Of a DNA stretch of 64,000 nucleotides, positions 43,205-55,611 are shown in pieces. Where the stretch lies: positions 17,229,067-17,293,066 of the forward strand of contig NC_051087.1 of NCBI RefSeq assembly GCF_901709675.1, read 5' to 3'. A program made the translations under genes and the position numbers. Source of the stretch: Syngnathus acus. Lineage: Eukaryota; Chordata; Actinopteri; Syngnathiformes; Syngnathidae. Positions within the stretch are counted from its first letter, which is position 1; the number at the start of each line of letters is the position of its first letter. The notes under the pieces are model-generated. The model searched no databases, had not been told where the DNA came from, and worked only from the letters and a program-made list of their open reading frames with translations.

Positions 43205-43290
43205 GGCATGATCACATTGGCCAGGGATCAAACCCGCATACTCTGGGTTGGGAGACAACCACTCTACCACTGATCCTGACACCTCCCCCA
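43205..43290 (-). mobile_element. tRNA-like SINE head fragment
   Basis: The minus strand reads cagtggtagagtggttgtct, then gcgggtttgatccctggcc, resembling tRNA A- and B-box regions. There is no full cloverleaf and no body, so I call it a SINE head rather than a tRNA gene. Confidence 0.4.
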
Positions 43291-43569
43291 GCATTCATGC
43301 CCATGATTGTGTATGCAAATAACTCAATATAAACTGATCACAAATAAAATAATACTGCTTGTATTACACTACCGCTTATATACAAACATACAAGAATGGA
43401 GGAAATTTAGTGACAATAACTGACAAATCAGCTAGTTTACATTATGATCCTGAACACTTTCAGGGTTTTTCAGTTTCTTTGAAGATGTGGTATTGAGCAA
43501 TGTCGTTTTACAATATCTCACTAACACATTAGTGGTAATTTTTTCAGCTGTTTTTAAATTTGAATCGCG

Positions 43570-45020
43570 CTTGTTAGTTCAAAGTCAAAGTCAAAGTCAG
43601 CTTTATTGTCAATCTCTCCACATGTCAAGACACACAAAGAAATCGAAATTACGTTTCCACTATCCCACGGTGACAAGACATAGTACACGACATACATACA
43701 TACAAGCAAACAACACAAAATAAAAACAAGAAGGCACAAACAATGAATAATAAGAGCGATGAATAAATAATGAATAAACAAATAACACAATAAATAAGAG
43801 GAGCAAAACGGAGCAAGTGTGCATACAGCAGACAGTCAGAATATAGCGCAAAAGTACAGGACGCTACGCAGAAGGGGGGAGAGAGTTCAGGATCCTAACA
43901 GCCTGGAGTATGAAGCTGTTGGTGAGTCTGGTGGTGCGGGAGCGCAGGCTCCTGTACCTCTTCCCAGAGGGCAGAAGATCGAACAAAGAGTGAGCGGGGT
44001 GACTCACATCACTCACAATCGTGGTCGCCTTGCGGGTGAGATGGGAGGTGTAAATGTCCTTCAAGGAGGGGAGTGAAGCACCAATAATCTTACCAGCCGT
44101 GTTCACTATGCGCTGGAGGGCCTTCATGTTGTAGTCAGTGCAGCTACCACCCCAAACAGCAATACAACTGGAGAGGACGCTCTCAATGGTGCCACGGTAA
44201 AATGTAGTCATGACGGCCGGAGAAGCACACGCTCGCCTGAGCTTCCGCAGGAAGTACAGGCGGCGCTGGGCCTTCTTCGCCAGTGATGCGGTGTTGGTGG
44301 ACCAGGAGAGATCCTCACTGATGTGCACCCCCAGGAACCTGGTGCCGCTCACTCTCTCCACCACAGCACCGTCGATGGTCAGCGGCAGGTGTTGGGCGTG
44401 ACCCTTCCGGAAGTCAACAACAATCTCCTTGGTCTTGTTGACGTTCAGCAGGAGGTTGTTGTCCTTGCACCACGTGGCCAGGAGGTCAACCTCCAACCTG
44501 TACAGAGTCTCGTCGCCCTTGGTGATGAGACCCACCAGATTCGTGTCGTCAGCAAATTTCACCATGCGGTTGGTGCTGTAGGTTGCAGCGCAGTCATGCG
44601 TCAGCAGGGTGAAGAGCAGCGGACTGAGCACGCAGCCTTGGGGGGCCCCCGTGCTCAGCGTGATGCTGGCGGAGATCTTGTCGCCAACACGTACCACCTG
44701 AGGTCTCTGACTGAGGAAGTTTAGTAGCCAGTTGCAGAGGTAGGTACTGAGGCCCAGCTTGGCGAGTTTGCAGATGAGTCGTTGTGGCACAATGGTGTTG
44801 AAGGCAGAACTGAAGTCCACAAACGGCAATCTCACATACGAGTCCCTACTCTCCAGGTGGGTGAGGGCCGAGTGGAGGGCCAAGCAGATGGCATCCTCAG
44901 AGGACCGTTTGGCTCGGTACGCAAACTGGAAGGGGTCTATGGTGGGGGGTAGAATGGATCTGATGTGCTCCATGACAAGCCGCTCAAAGCACTTCATGAT
45001 GATGGGCGTCAGTGCCACGT
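43570..45020 (-). mobile_element. L2-like LINE, 5'-truncated, long open RT frame
   Basis: The 3' tail is (caaagt)n at 43578-43600 next to cagctttattgtc. The RT frame 43864-45057 is open for 397 codons: [89 protein letters not shown]. The first dozen codons of that frame come from flanking DNA. The endonuclease is absent. Two more copies of this family lie at 48541 and 54280. Confidence 0.85.
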
Positions 45021-47475
45021 TTTTAGCACATTCAATTAATCTCATCTCATTTTTCATTTCGGCAAGTTTTAGTCGACTGCAAGTAGAGAATTTTAGTCTT
45101 TATTTTAGTCCAAGAAAACAAATTAATTCGTCTTGTTTTAGTCAACAAAAATGTCAACATTTTAGTCTATTATTAGCGATTTTCCTTTTTTACGTTTTTT
45201 TTCGCAGAAAATGCATTTAATGTTCATTTTAATACACGTTTCATGTATGATAATGTCGGTCAAAGTTGTTTTGAATTAAGGTTGGTGCAATATTTCATCT
45301 AGATTAAACGCAAATTTGTTATCGTTTTTAGTTTGCATCCATGTCCTTGATTAGCTCATACTTCTGTTTGCGTTACCTAAACTTTGTTCCATCTTAAACC
45401 ACAGTTGCTTGACTAGTATCAATTAGCACAAATTTGACTTCACATACAATTATATCAAAAAGTAGCAACTATCGCTACATGTTCGAAGCTTGTAAATTAG
45501 CCAGCATTATATTGCGATTTGTTTAATGTTAGTGTTAGAACATTGTAGCCGTAACAGTTACATTATAAACAACCACCGCAAAACCTTTTAACTTACGATG
45601 ATGTATTAGCGGTAAACTGTGACGTGTTTTTCACCCCAACTTCAAAATAGCATGCAAAGCACATAAGGGTGCAGCTATCGCTTATTTTTGTATTCAAGTA
45701 ATTTAGTGATTATTTACGTCGATTAATTGAGTAATCGGGTAAAAAATGCTTTTGTCATTTTTTAGAACATTAAAACTGTACTCAAGATTTTGTATTCTTG
45801 TATATATTCTTTACTGACAACCAACATTATAACATTGTAAATGCTCTTTACATGATCATTTAAAGTGCAAACATAAAATACCTCAGTATATTAAAGCATA
45901 TACTGTATGTAAACAAAAAGTGTTCTGCCTTGCAAATGTAACGTGTCAACTCAGGCTCAGCCTAAGATATTTTAGCCATTAAGTCTCAATCACTTTGTTT
46001 TTTTGAAAAAATTCAAATTTTTTGGGTGACGGTTCTGGAAGGAAGGTCATGAAGTGAATTGAATTTTGACACAATCACTTTGAAGCCCTTGCCTTCAACC
46101 ATGGAAATAGGCCTCATATCAGCCACTAGCATGTCCACGATGCCTTTAGTGTATTCGGCTGCTTGCTGCGTTGAACATGGTGAGGCCATTCGAAGATAGC
46201 TTTCCATCTTGGTCTGTGATCTGCCAAAGAGAAATTCTATTTAGTGCAATCATTAATACATTATCAAATTAAATCCACAATCAAGATTGTTTTAACTTCT
46301 CTTACTATGTACCGTGATTACAGAAATTGTAAATATGATTCACACAATCATTTTCATAATGTTTGTTTTTTCTGAGAATGTGTAATATCATCATACATTA
46401 CACATCATGTTTATTACTTTATACAACATGAAAAATGTATGTCTTTAATCTTGTGCAGTCATTACATGATATCTGTCAATTTTAAACAGGTTAAAGAGAG
46501 TTCTCTAACCATAAAACTTAACAAATGTTTGGCAAACAGCACCTATTTTTAACATGCAAACAGTTCCAGATGCGACTTCTGACTTACCGCGTCTCTGGGA
46601 TCTTTGCAGCACTCGATAGATGCGCCAGGTGCTTTCTGGTGAGGTGCTGCAACATTGACGTCGCGTTGTGAAAGGCTCACTCTGTTTGGCAGTGCAAACA
46701 TGTCACTTTGTTCTCTTCTATCTCTGCTATCTTTTGATAGTTTCTGTCTTTTTGTTTGCCCATCCTGTTCCGTTTCTCCATCGTTGTCAGCTTGTTCTTT
46801 GTTTTTTGACATTTCTTCTGACTGTGTTGTGACTGAGAATGTTCCGCAGTGCCTGTAACTATGTACGTGCGGAGTATGTTTCCGCTCAAATGCTGCACAC
46901 AGCCAAAGCCAAACGCGCGAGGCTTGGTGCAGCAGTCGAGCGGAAACATACTCCGCATGTACATAGGTACGGGTACACATTTAGTTTCGAGCACACGTTT
47001 AGGTGGCTTAGTTGGAACAAACGAATCATCGAGACAGAGTAAATGTAATTGATGCATTATTCTGATTGAATTATTCAAATTGCTTAATGACTCCTTTGAG
47101 CCCTAAAAGCACAATACCAGCAACTTGCCAGCACCTACTGACCTTGTGTTATTTTTCCCTGAATGGCGCGGGAACTCGCCACCAAGTGTGATTTTGACGT
47201 AAATTGCGTGAGAAATCGCCTTCTGGTGTTGTTTTGCCGTGAATTGTACAAGAACTTGTTCAAGTGAGCAATAATCAACGGCAATAGATCATTTATTATA
47301 TTTGTCGTCTTTTTTTATAAACTAAAATGTTCATAGGATTTTCCCCCAGTCTTTATATACTGAACTATATTATCGTCTCGTCATTAGTCAACACAAATGC
47401 ATGCTGATTTATTGCATACTGCATACCAGTTATTGTTTATCAATGAAGGCTTTAGTCTCGTTGAGTTTAGTGTTT
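45020..47475 (-). mobile_element. hAT element remains (ZBED-type)
   Basis: Both margins have repeated ttttagtc/gtctatt motifs (45065-45180 and 47330-47470) of the fish hAT terminal kind. The minus-strand frame 46013-46207 encodes EYTKGIVDMLVADMRPISMV, then EGKGFKVIVSKFN and LPSRT, the hAT N-terminal domain of ZBED proteins (DMRPxSxVExxGF...PSRT). The frame at 46549-46800 includes a KxxRQKLSKDSRDRREQSD-type basic stretch. The catalytic domain was not found. An imperfect hairpin lies at 46852-46973. Confidence 0.55.
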
Positions 47476-47726
47476 CATCCGGTGAAAAATGTGCACCAAT
47501 GAAAATATTTTTGTTAAAAAAATTAAAATTAGAAGCCACCTACACGTTTGAGTGTGACATAACTGATTTTACAGTTGTTCAACTTGGGGAGTTTGCACAA
47601 AGTGCAAAACTTCATCAAAAGGTATTCCATGGCAGAAAGTTTGTTTCATATCCATTCAAAATTTAATTGCACACTTTTACACATTTGTTCTAATCATGAA
47701 AGGTACAACCCCATCCATCCACCTAC

Positions 47727-47848
47727 CTCTTGGAAAGATGCCTGGATCCGTGAATGTAGCCATACAGAAGTTGGCCAAAACAAACAGAAATATGATGCCA
47801 TTATAAATGGGAACAGCTACAGAGAAACGCTCTGAAATCCATGGACAA
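47727..47848 (-). CDS. zdhhc5: zdhhc5-like palmitoyltransferase, coding exon 2
   Basis: This exon encodes residues 55-95 plus one base. It has the loop [12 protein letters not shown]2 ([20 protein letters not shown]) and the DPG motif at 89-91 (TDPGIFPR), which is conserved next to the second membrane segment in DHHC enzymes. The acceptor is TTGTGCAG, starting with the third base of Thr55; the donor is CAAGAG|GTAGGT. A SINE lies 79 bp upstream in the gene's direction, at 47927. Confidence 0.96.
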
Positions 47849-47926
47849 CTGCACAAAACAAACACAAAGGAAAGAACCTGTCAGAAAATACAGTGACTAT
47901 AGTTCTTTCAGAAAACTGCATCACTT

Positions 47927-48290
47927 CCATCCATCCATCCATCCATCCATCCATCCATCCATCCATTTTCTGTACTGCTTTGTCCCCACGGGCGTGCTAG
48001 AGCCTATCCCAGCCGTCATCGGGCAGTAGGCGGGGGACACCCTGAACTGGTTGCCAGCCAATCGCAGGGCACACAGAGATGAACAATCATCCGCACTCGC
48101 ACTCACACCTAGGGGGAATTTGGAGTGCTAAATCGGCCCACATCCGAAGAAACCGGAGTGCCTGGAGAAAACCCACGCGGAAACGGGGAGAACATGCAAA
48201 CTCCACACTGGGAGGGTCGGAGGTGGAATCGAACCCACACCCTCCTAACTGTGAGGCGGACATGCTAGCCAGTGCCCCACCGAGCCGCCG
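47927..48290 (-). mobile_element. tRNA-derived SINE, full length, 9-bp target duplication
   Basis: On the minus strand it starts cggcggctcggtggggcact, has gtgtgggttcgattccacc (B-box), the body motif gtttgcatgttctccccg, gggataggctctagcacgcc, and a (atgg)n tail. The duplication gcatcactt is exact at 47918-47926 and 48291-48299. Confidence 0.95.
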
Positions 48291-48540
48291 GCATCACTTA
48301 CAACAAACACTTAAATTTGATTGAGACAATTAATTCTGAGATCTATGATTCACAAACCATAGCGCACAAGAATTGCCCAAATAGCAGAAAAATAGGAAAT
48401 ATTTAGGACTCAAAGTTCACAGAGGAGGCGAATAATAAAGACTGAAGAATCCGAATCCTCTGACATGCATTTGAGCGTCTAAGACTTTGTGTTTTTATGA
48501 ATGTGTACAAAACCTCATGTCTTGCAACTTTATTAAAAAA

Positions 48541-49030
48541 ATCAAAGTCAAAGTCTGCTTTATTGTCAACCTCTTCACAGGCCATGACACACAAAGAAAC
48601 CGAAATTACGTTTCCACTATCCCACGGTGACAAGACATAGTACACGACATACATACAAGCAAACAACACAAAATAAAAACAAGAAGGCACAAACAATGAA
48701 TAATAAGAGTGATGAATAAATAATAAATAAACAAATAACACAAATAAATAAATAAGAGGAGCAAAATGGAGCAAGTGTGCATACAGCAGACAGTCAGAAT
48801 ATAGCGCAAAAGTACAGGACGCTACGCAGAAGGGGGGGAGAGAGTTCAGGATCCCAACAGCCTGGAGTACGAAGCTGTTGGTGAGTCTGGTGGTGGGGGA
48901 GCGCAGGCTCCTGTACCTCTTCCCAGAGGGCAGAAGATCAAACAAAGAGTGAGCGGGGGGACTCACATCACTCACAATCGTGGTCGCCTTGCGGGTGAGA
49001 TGGGAGGTGTAAATGTCCTTCAAGGAGGAT
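48541..49030 (-). mobile_element. L2-like LINE 3' end
   Basis: Same family as 43570: tail caaagtcaaagtctgcttta at the left, then the C-terminal codons [33 protein letters not shown] and ILNSLPPF. It is truncated at about 49030. Confidence 0.85.
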
Positions 49031-49309
49031 AGTTTCATTAAACCCCAGTTTTAAATTCAGTCTATAGGTAAACGTATAAATGTTTATGTCTATATTATTT
49101 ATATATGTGTACACAATGTACGTATTTCGGACTTCAAAATTTTACTATTAATATTATCAAATTATTATATTAACCCTATTCAATTTTAGATAATGGTAAA
49201 TGGGCAGGATCTAAATAATCCTAATTTCTCCCTGGTCTAACACACAAATGCAAATATGCACATGCACATAGACACGCACGTGCACACAGACACACACAGA
49301 CACACACAA

Positions 49310-49668
49310 TATAGTAATCCTTTGCTATATCACGGTTCACCTTTCACGGCCTCGTTGCTTCACGGATTTTTTTTCAAAGTGCAGTGTTTCATGGCTTCAG
49401 AAGAAAAAGACACTACAGAGCGGAGTCAGGCCGCAGTGAAATACGCGCGAGTTACAATTTGTCCTACTATATAGTGCATACTTCGTATTGATGATTAAAA
49501 TTATTTATAATTATTTTACTGTAGTTATTTGTAAGAAAGCATTTAGTTCTCTGTTAAACAAATGCTTGGGCCTGAAGATAGGTTTTGTTCTTTTGTTTCA
49601 TCTTCACGGATTTCGCCTATCATGGGTTCTTTTTGGAACGTAACCCAAGCAAAAAACGAGGGATAATT
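49310..49668. mobile_element. Tigger-like MITE
   Basis: The left end tagtaatcctttgctatatc with cacggttcacctttcacgg, and the right end with aacgagggataattgta, are the paired termini of a pogo/Tigger MITE. No ORF is present. Confidence 0.55.
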
Positions 49669-49719
49669 GTATATATACTTATACATACATACATACATAC
49701 ATACATACATACATACATA

Positions 49720-51439
49720 CAGTCGGATGCAAATGTTTGGGCACCCCTGATCATTTTCAAGATTTTCCTTTATAAATCATTGGTTGTTCGGATCAGCAAT
49801 TTCAGTTATATATATCATATAGCAGACAAAAACAGTGATATTTGAGAAGTGAAATGAGGGTTATATGATTTACAGAAAGTGTGCAATCATTACCTAAACA
49901 AAAGTAGGCAGGTGCATAAATTTGGGCACCCTGTTGGGACATTTGTTATATATTATCATTAAATTCTGTTTCTAATGGAATATCTTTGCTGCATGTGCCA
50001 GGAATTTCCAACCGATATAGAATGTTAAGAGAACAATGGTGTTTTTCATGGTTCAGGATGCATATGGCTGGAGCCATGAGTCGCTTTAAGCAATAACATC
50101 CTGGTTTGAACAGTGACATCGTTGAGAGGTCCATACTGCTCGCCTTAAAGAATAACATCCTTGTTTTTCTGAAATCATGAGATGAATGTACTGCTGTGAA
50201 CAAGAGAAGCTATACATTTGTCTAAACTCCACCCATTGCATTTATTCAATAAAAAGGGGCCCGCCTGTGGCTGGAGCGCGGTTCGGGCCACACATCCTGT
50301 GTGTGTGTCTCGGGCGCCCTCCTGCAGGAGTCGTTGGCCTGATGAAGACAACTCTCGGTCTGACGAAATTCTTTGTGCAAATGTTGACGAACCCAACACA
50401 CCCCAACAGAAAAATGACTATATTAAAAAAATGACTATAATAATATCAATATTTAGTAAATGCTCCTTTTGCAGAAATAACAGCCTCTAAACACTTCCTA
50501 TAGCTTCCAATCAGAGTCTGGATTCTGGTTGAAGGTATTTTTGACCATTCTTATTGACAAAATATCTCCAGTTCAGTCAGGTTTGATGGTTTCCGAACAT
50601 GGACAGCCCGGTTTAAATCACACCACAGATTTTCAATAATATTCAGGTCTGGGGACTGAGATGGCCATTCCGGAACGTTGTACTTGTTGCTCTGGATGAA
50701 TGCCTTAGTAGAATTTGAGCAGTTTGGGGTCTTGTTGAGGTATCCAGCCTCTGCGCAACTTCAACTTTGTCACTGATTCTAGACCATTGTTTGCAAGAAT
50801 CTGCTGATACTGACTTGAATCCATGCGACCTTCAACTTTAACATGATTGCCAGTACCTGCGCTGGCCACACAGCCCCACAACATGATGGAACCTCCACCA
50901 AATTTTACTGTGGGTAGCAAGTGTTTGTCATGGAATGCTGTGTTCTTCTTCCTCCATGCATACCGCCCCTTCTTAGTATGTCCAAATAACTACATTTTAG
51001 TTTCATCAGTCCACAGCACCTTATTCCAAAATTAAGCTGGCTTGTCCAAATGTGCTTTCGCATACCTCAAGTGATTGTTTGTGGCATGTGCGCAGAAAAG
51101 GCTTCTGACGCATTATTCTCCCATACAGCATCTCCTTGTACAAAGTGCACTGAATAGTTGAAAGATGCACAGTGTCACCATCTGCATGAAGATCATGTTG
51201 TAGGTCTTTGGAGCTGCTCTGTGGGTTGACTTTGACTGTTGTCACCATCCTTCGCCTCTGCTTATCTAAGATTTTTCTTGGCCTGCCACTCCGGACAAAC
51301 TTCATTTCACTTCTCAAATATCACTGTGTTTGTCTGCTATATGATATTTTTAACTGAAATTGCTGATCTGAACAACCAATGATTTATAAAGGAAAATCAT
51401 GAAAATGATCAGGGGTGGCCAAACCTTTGCATACGACTG
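49720..51439 (-). mobile_element. Second Tc1-like element
   Basis: Termini cagtcggatgcaaatgtttg and, inverted, ctttgcatacgactg (to 51439) are flanked by TA; (acat)n lies on the left at about 49680-49717. The minus strand encodes broken transposase parts: SGRPRKILDKQRRRMV, STIQCTLYKEMLYGRI (51021-51317) and FGGGSIMLWGCVASAGTG, GWIPQQDPK (50705-50920). Frameshifts, stops and an unrelated segment at about 50240-50400 disable it. Confidence 0.85.
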
Positions 51440-51524
51440 TATGTATGTGTATCATATATATACGTACATACAGTATGTATGTATGTGCATCATATACATA
51501 CATGTGTGTGTATATATATACAAA

Positions 51525-52941
51525 TCCCTCGTGACTTTGGGGTCACCTATCGCAGCCTCACTCGGATGGGAACATGTTGATTTGTGTCCTTGCAGCTGAT
51601 TGGCTTAGCAGTTCTAACTACACTTTATCTCAGCCTCCCGCACTTTATTCACTCCGTCTGCGTCAACATATCAGCAGCACCTCAGACTTGCACTTCATTA
51701 CACACATACTATCATGTCTATGCTCCTCGATCGCCAAGCGGAGTTGAACTGCGTGTCTGCTTTTCACTCCCGATCGGATCGTCCTGTTTGCCCATCATAA
51801 AATAAAAAAAGTCTTGTGCGGATGCCCTCGCGCTGGGCAGCGGTCGGGACGCAACAGCCGCTCAGCACGGCAAGAGCAGAACAGAGTCGTTGCACTTTAA
51901 AATGAAGAGCCGGTTAGCGAACCCGCGTCGTGTGGGCATCTCGTTACACAGCAGTTCAGGCTAACGAAAATCAAGTGGCAGGCGTGCATGTCAAAATAGA
52001 CAAAACTGTGAGGACTGACGATTAGGAGTTCCGTATTGGCGACGCACACCTCAGAGGTCTAACGCGGAGGGCGGGTGATGCCATAGGCCAGCAGGGCGGG
52101 AGCGGAGACGTGACACAGCCGCGCACGAAGGGAAAAACGCACCGCCGCGCAGAAACAGTCGGGACAACGGCAGTGAGCGTAACCGCGCACGTAGAAAAAA
52201 AGCACTGCCATCCAGGATTTGGGACAGCGGCCGGCAATGAGCACTAAGCGCAGGGCGTGCCTCTGCGCAACGTTTGGATGCCCTTACGCTGGGCTGCCAG
52301 GGTGCATCAGCCGGTCAGCACCGCAAGAGCAAAGCAGAGCCGTGACACATTTACACTTTAAAATGTTTAAATGTTTAAAAGTACAATCAAGTGTTTAAAA
52401 ATAAAGTCTTGTGCGGAATTGCTCACGCTGGGCCACGGGGCGCGTCAGTCGGCCAGCATGCAAGAGCAGAGAGGATCCGTGACACCTTAAAATAATTTAA
52501 AAAGTGTTTAAAATACAATAACGTATTTAAAAGTACAATAGAGTGTATACAAATAAAATTATAAAAGTTTTGAGTGGATGCGCTCGCGCTGGGCCGCGGG
52601 GGCGCGTCAGTCGGCCAGCACGCAAGAGCAGAGAGGAGCCAGACACGTTTACACTTCAAAAAGTTTCATAAAAGTCTTGTTTATTTTCTTTATTTTCCTA
52701 TTTATATAAAGAGAATGTTTATGAAAATCAGTTTGACTTTAAAATGTTTACTAAAGTGTTTAAGAATACAAAAACATTTAAAAGTACAATATACAGCGTT
52801 TAAAAATACAATAAAATACAATAAAGGTTCATAAAGGTCTTTTATGGATATTGTAACAATATATTTTCTCTACATCGCGGATTTCCGCCTATAGCGGGTG
52901 GTCTTGGAACCAATTATCCGCGATAAATGAGGGATTACTGT
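51525..52941. mobile_element. Tigger-like element with GC-rich internal repeats
   Basis: The left end (aaatccctcgtgactttggg, cacctatcgcagcc) pairs with the right end (cgcgataaatgagggattac at about 52918). Inside, a unit with gatgc(g/c)ctcgcgctggg, cgtcag(t/c)cggccagc and gcaagagcagag recurs at about 51820, 52265, 52410 and 52570. No transposase is seen. Confidence 0.55.
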
Positions 52942-52942
52942 A

Positions 52943-53300
52943 CCGTATTTTTCGGACTATAAATCGCGTTATTTTTCATAGTTTGGGTGGGGGGGCGACT
53001 TATACTGAGGAGCGACTTATATGTGAATTTTTTCACAAATTTTCAAAATTCCCCCCAAAAAAAAAAAGTGAAACCGCGATAAACGAACCGCGATGTAGCA
53101 AGGGATTACTGTAATTTGAACTTCAAGTTGACGTCAGCGGCGCGGCGGTTGTTTACATAAAGAACAAAGATTCGGTCACGGGATGACGAAGATGACAAAG
53201 GGCCCCACGTACTACCGGCATCATTAGCGACTTTGTTTGTAAGTGACACGGAGGACGAAGAGTTTGAAGGATTTAATGATTTGGAGTGAGACAGAAGGTT
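52943..53300. mobile_element. 'gacttatac' MITE with transposase-tail coding
   Basis: It starts taccgtatttttcggactat at 52943, with gcgacttatactgaggagcg inside. After a short Tigger-end scrap (53090-53112) comes the family block gacgtcagcggcgc. A plus-strand frame then reads SDTEDEEFEGFNDLE and stops (53238-53288), which looks like the acidic C-terminus of a transposase. Confidence 0.55.
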
Positions 53301-53720
53301 TGAAAAACTATAATGGCTTTTACGCACGCCCGGTCCTACTCTACAGAGCTCTCTTTCACCTCCGTGGATGGAAGTCGGGGGCCGGCGCTCGGCTGGGTGG
53401 CTGTCCGGGGACGGTGGCTGGGGCTCGGACATGGCTTTTACGCACGCCCGGTCCTATTCTTTTGTTCGGGTGCCTGTATGTTACGTATCTGTGTGGCGGA
53501 AGCCACACAAAACAATGGCGGCAAAGGTACGTACTCCTTTACGTGACACGTCTAGTCCTGTGATTGTTTTTTTTGTCCAAATCTACGTGGCGGAACTCCT
53601 CTACGTGTTACGTCTAGGCCTCTAACTGGGTTTTTTTTGTCCCGATCTACGTCTAAGCCTGTATATTACGGAAGCCACACAAAGGAACTTTACAGATTTT
53701 TGAATTTGGTCTACACAAAA
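53301..53720. repeat. Unclassified GC-rich repeats
   Basis: The block atggcttttacgcacgcccg, followed by gtcctayt, occurs at 53312 and 53431. cggaagccacacaaa occurs at 53500 and 53670, and ctacgtg(g/t) motifs recur. I do not recognise the source. Confidence 0.5.
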
Positions 53721-53899
53721 GGTGCACCTTCTTAAAATGCGCACCTTCGTTTTTTGAGAAAATTAAAGGTGTTTATGTGCGCCCTATGGTTGTGAAATTA
53801 TGATAGTTGAAGCAGGCCATCTTTTATTGTCTCTTGTACAGTGTCCTAATTGTTGTATTGAGAAATGTATTCACCGATATGTAGAAAAAAAATATCAAG

Positions 53900-53995
53900 A
53901 TTGTACACAATAATAATAATAATAATAATAATTCATTCAATTTATATAGCGCTTTTCAATAACCCAAAGACGCTTTACAGATAACAAAAAAAAAA
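53900..53995. repeat. (AAT)n plus dispersed repeat tail
   Basis: An (aat)n run is followed by ttcaatttatatagcgcttt and aacccaaagacgctttacag, a widespread fish repeat end. It is about 60 bp long. Confidence 0.6.
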
Positions 53996-54279
53996 AAAGG
54001 GGGGGGTACAAGAGGGTTTCGAGGAAGGTGTTTACCATAAGGTGATGCAATAAGGCTCAGAAGTGTTTGTATCAAATTGGACGCATTGCGTAGTATAGAG
54101 GTGCAATGTTCACAACATTTTGAGTTCATCCTTAATGTTACAGAAGACTTTAATTTTCAAAACAAAGGATGACAGTGAGGACTCTTCCTAATCAAGCTTG
54201 TAACATTTCTAAAGGTGATTGATGCACACAAGTGTTGTTATTTTAGTAAAGTGTCTAGGTTGTGTTGTGCGATCTATAA

Positions 54280-55085
54280 CTGACAGCATCGACGGTGCTG
54301 TGGTGGAGAGAGTGAGCAGCACCAGATTCCTGGGGGTGCACATCATTGAGGACCTCTCCTGGTCCGCCAACACCGCATCACTGGCCAAGAAAGCTCAGCG
54401 CCGCCTGTACTTCCTGCGGAAACTCAGGCGAGCAAGTGCTCCTGCGGCCGTCATGACTACATTCTACCGTGGCACCATTGAGAGCGTCCTCTCCAGTTGT
54501 GTTGCTGTTTGGGGTGGTAGCTGCACTGATTACAACGTGAAGGCCCTCCAGCGCATAGTGAACACGGCTGGTAAGATTATTGGTGCTTCACTCCCCTCCC
54601 TGAAGGACATTTACACCTCCCATCTCACCCGCAAGGCGACCACGATTGTGAGTGATGAGTCACCCCGCTCACTCTTTGTTCGATCTTCTGCCCTCTGGGA
54701 AGAGGTACAGGAGCCTGCGCTCCCGCACCACCAGACTCACCAACAGCTTCATTCTCCAGGCTGTTAGGATCCTGAACTCTCTCCCCCCTTCTGCGTAGCG
54801 TCCTGTACTTTTGCGCTATATTCTGACTGTCTGCTGTATGCACACTTGCTCCATTTTTGCTCCTCTTATTTATTGTGTTATTTGTTTATTTATTATTTAT
54901 TCATCACTCTTATTTATTCATTGTTTGTGCCTTCTTGTTCTTATTTTTTTGTGTCTTTTACTTGTATGTATATTGTGTACTATGTCTTGTCACCGTGGGA
55001 TAGTGGGAACGTTATTTCGATTTCTTTGTGTGTCTTGGCATGTGAAGAAATTGACAAAGCAGACTTTGACTTTTTTGAATTATCA
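54280..55085 (+). mobile_element. L2-like LINE 3' end, plus strand
   Basis: This 5'-truncated copy of the 43570 family has [28 protein letters not shown] and [20 protein letters not shown], then a frameshift before the LLPSGKRYR region. The 3' region ends near gcagactttgac at 55060-55070. Confidence 0.85.
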
Positions 55086-55446
55086 ACTCTGATTGCACTA
55101 GTTTAAAGTGGATATTAAATCCAACCACTGACTGTAGTCTACCCATGTACATATCCAATCAGACACTGGCAAAAAAAAAAAGAACCCGGAAACAAAACAC
55201 ATTTTGAGGCTTTTCATTGGACAATAACTACAACTACTAGATGTTTGCTCGATTTGCCGGATCATACATAAACTTACCAATGAATACAAAACGTGCAAGA
55301 GTGCAACAACATTTTTTGTTTGATTTGTTGAAAAATAGTGTATGTTAACAAAAAAGTCCTCCCTCGTTGGGAATCTTTAAAATGCACAAAATGCGCCCTC
55401 GGCCCAATACGACTGGAAAGAAAGTTTGGCGGTTGACAAACTAGAA

Positions 55447-55540
55447 AGTGTGTGTGTGTGCGTGCGCGCGCGCGTGTGTGTGTGCGTGTGTGTGTGCGTG
55501 TGTGTGTGTGTGCGTGAGTGTGTTTGTGTGTGCGTGTGTG
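55447..55540. repeat. (GT/GC)n microsatellite
   Basis: Alternating gt with gc and gag interruptions. It sits 72 bp downstream of zdhhc5 exon 1 in the gene's direction. Confidence 0.9.
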
Positions 55541-55611
55541 TTGCATGGCTATGCACGTGTGCCACATTTTTGGGACTCATTGCGATACGTGCATGGGTGT
55601 AAAACACTTAC

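Noticed and set aside
43205-43290. A tRNA gene
   Set aside because: Only A- and B-box-like stretches are present; no cloverleaf or acceptor stem can be formed, so it is a SINE head.
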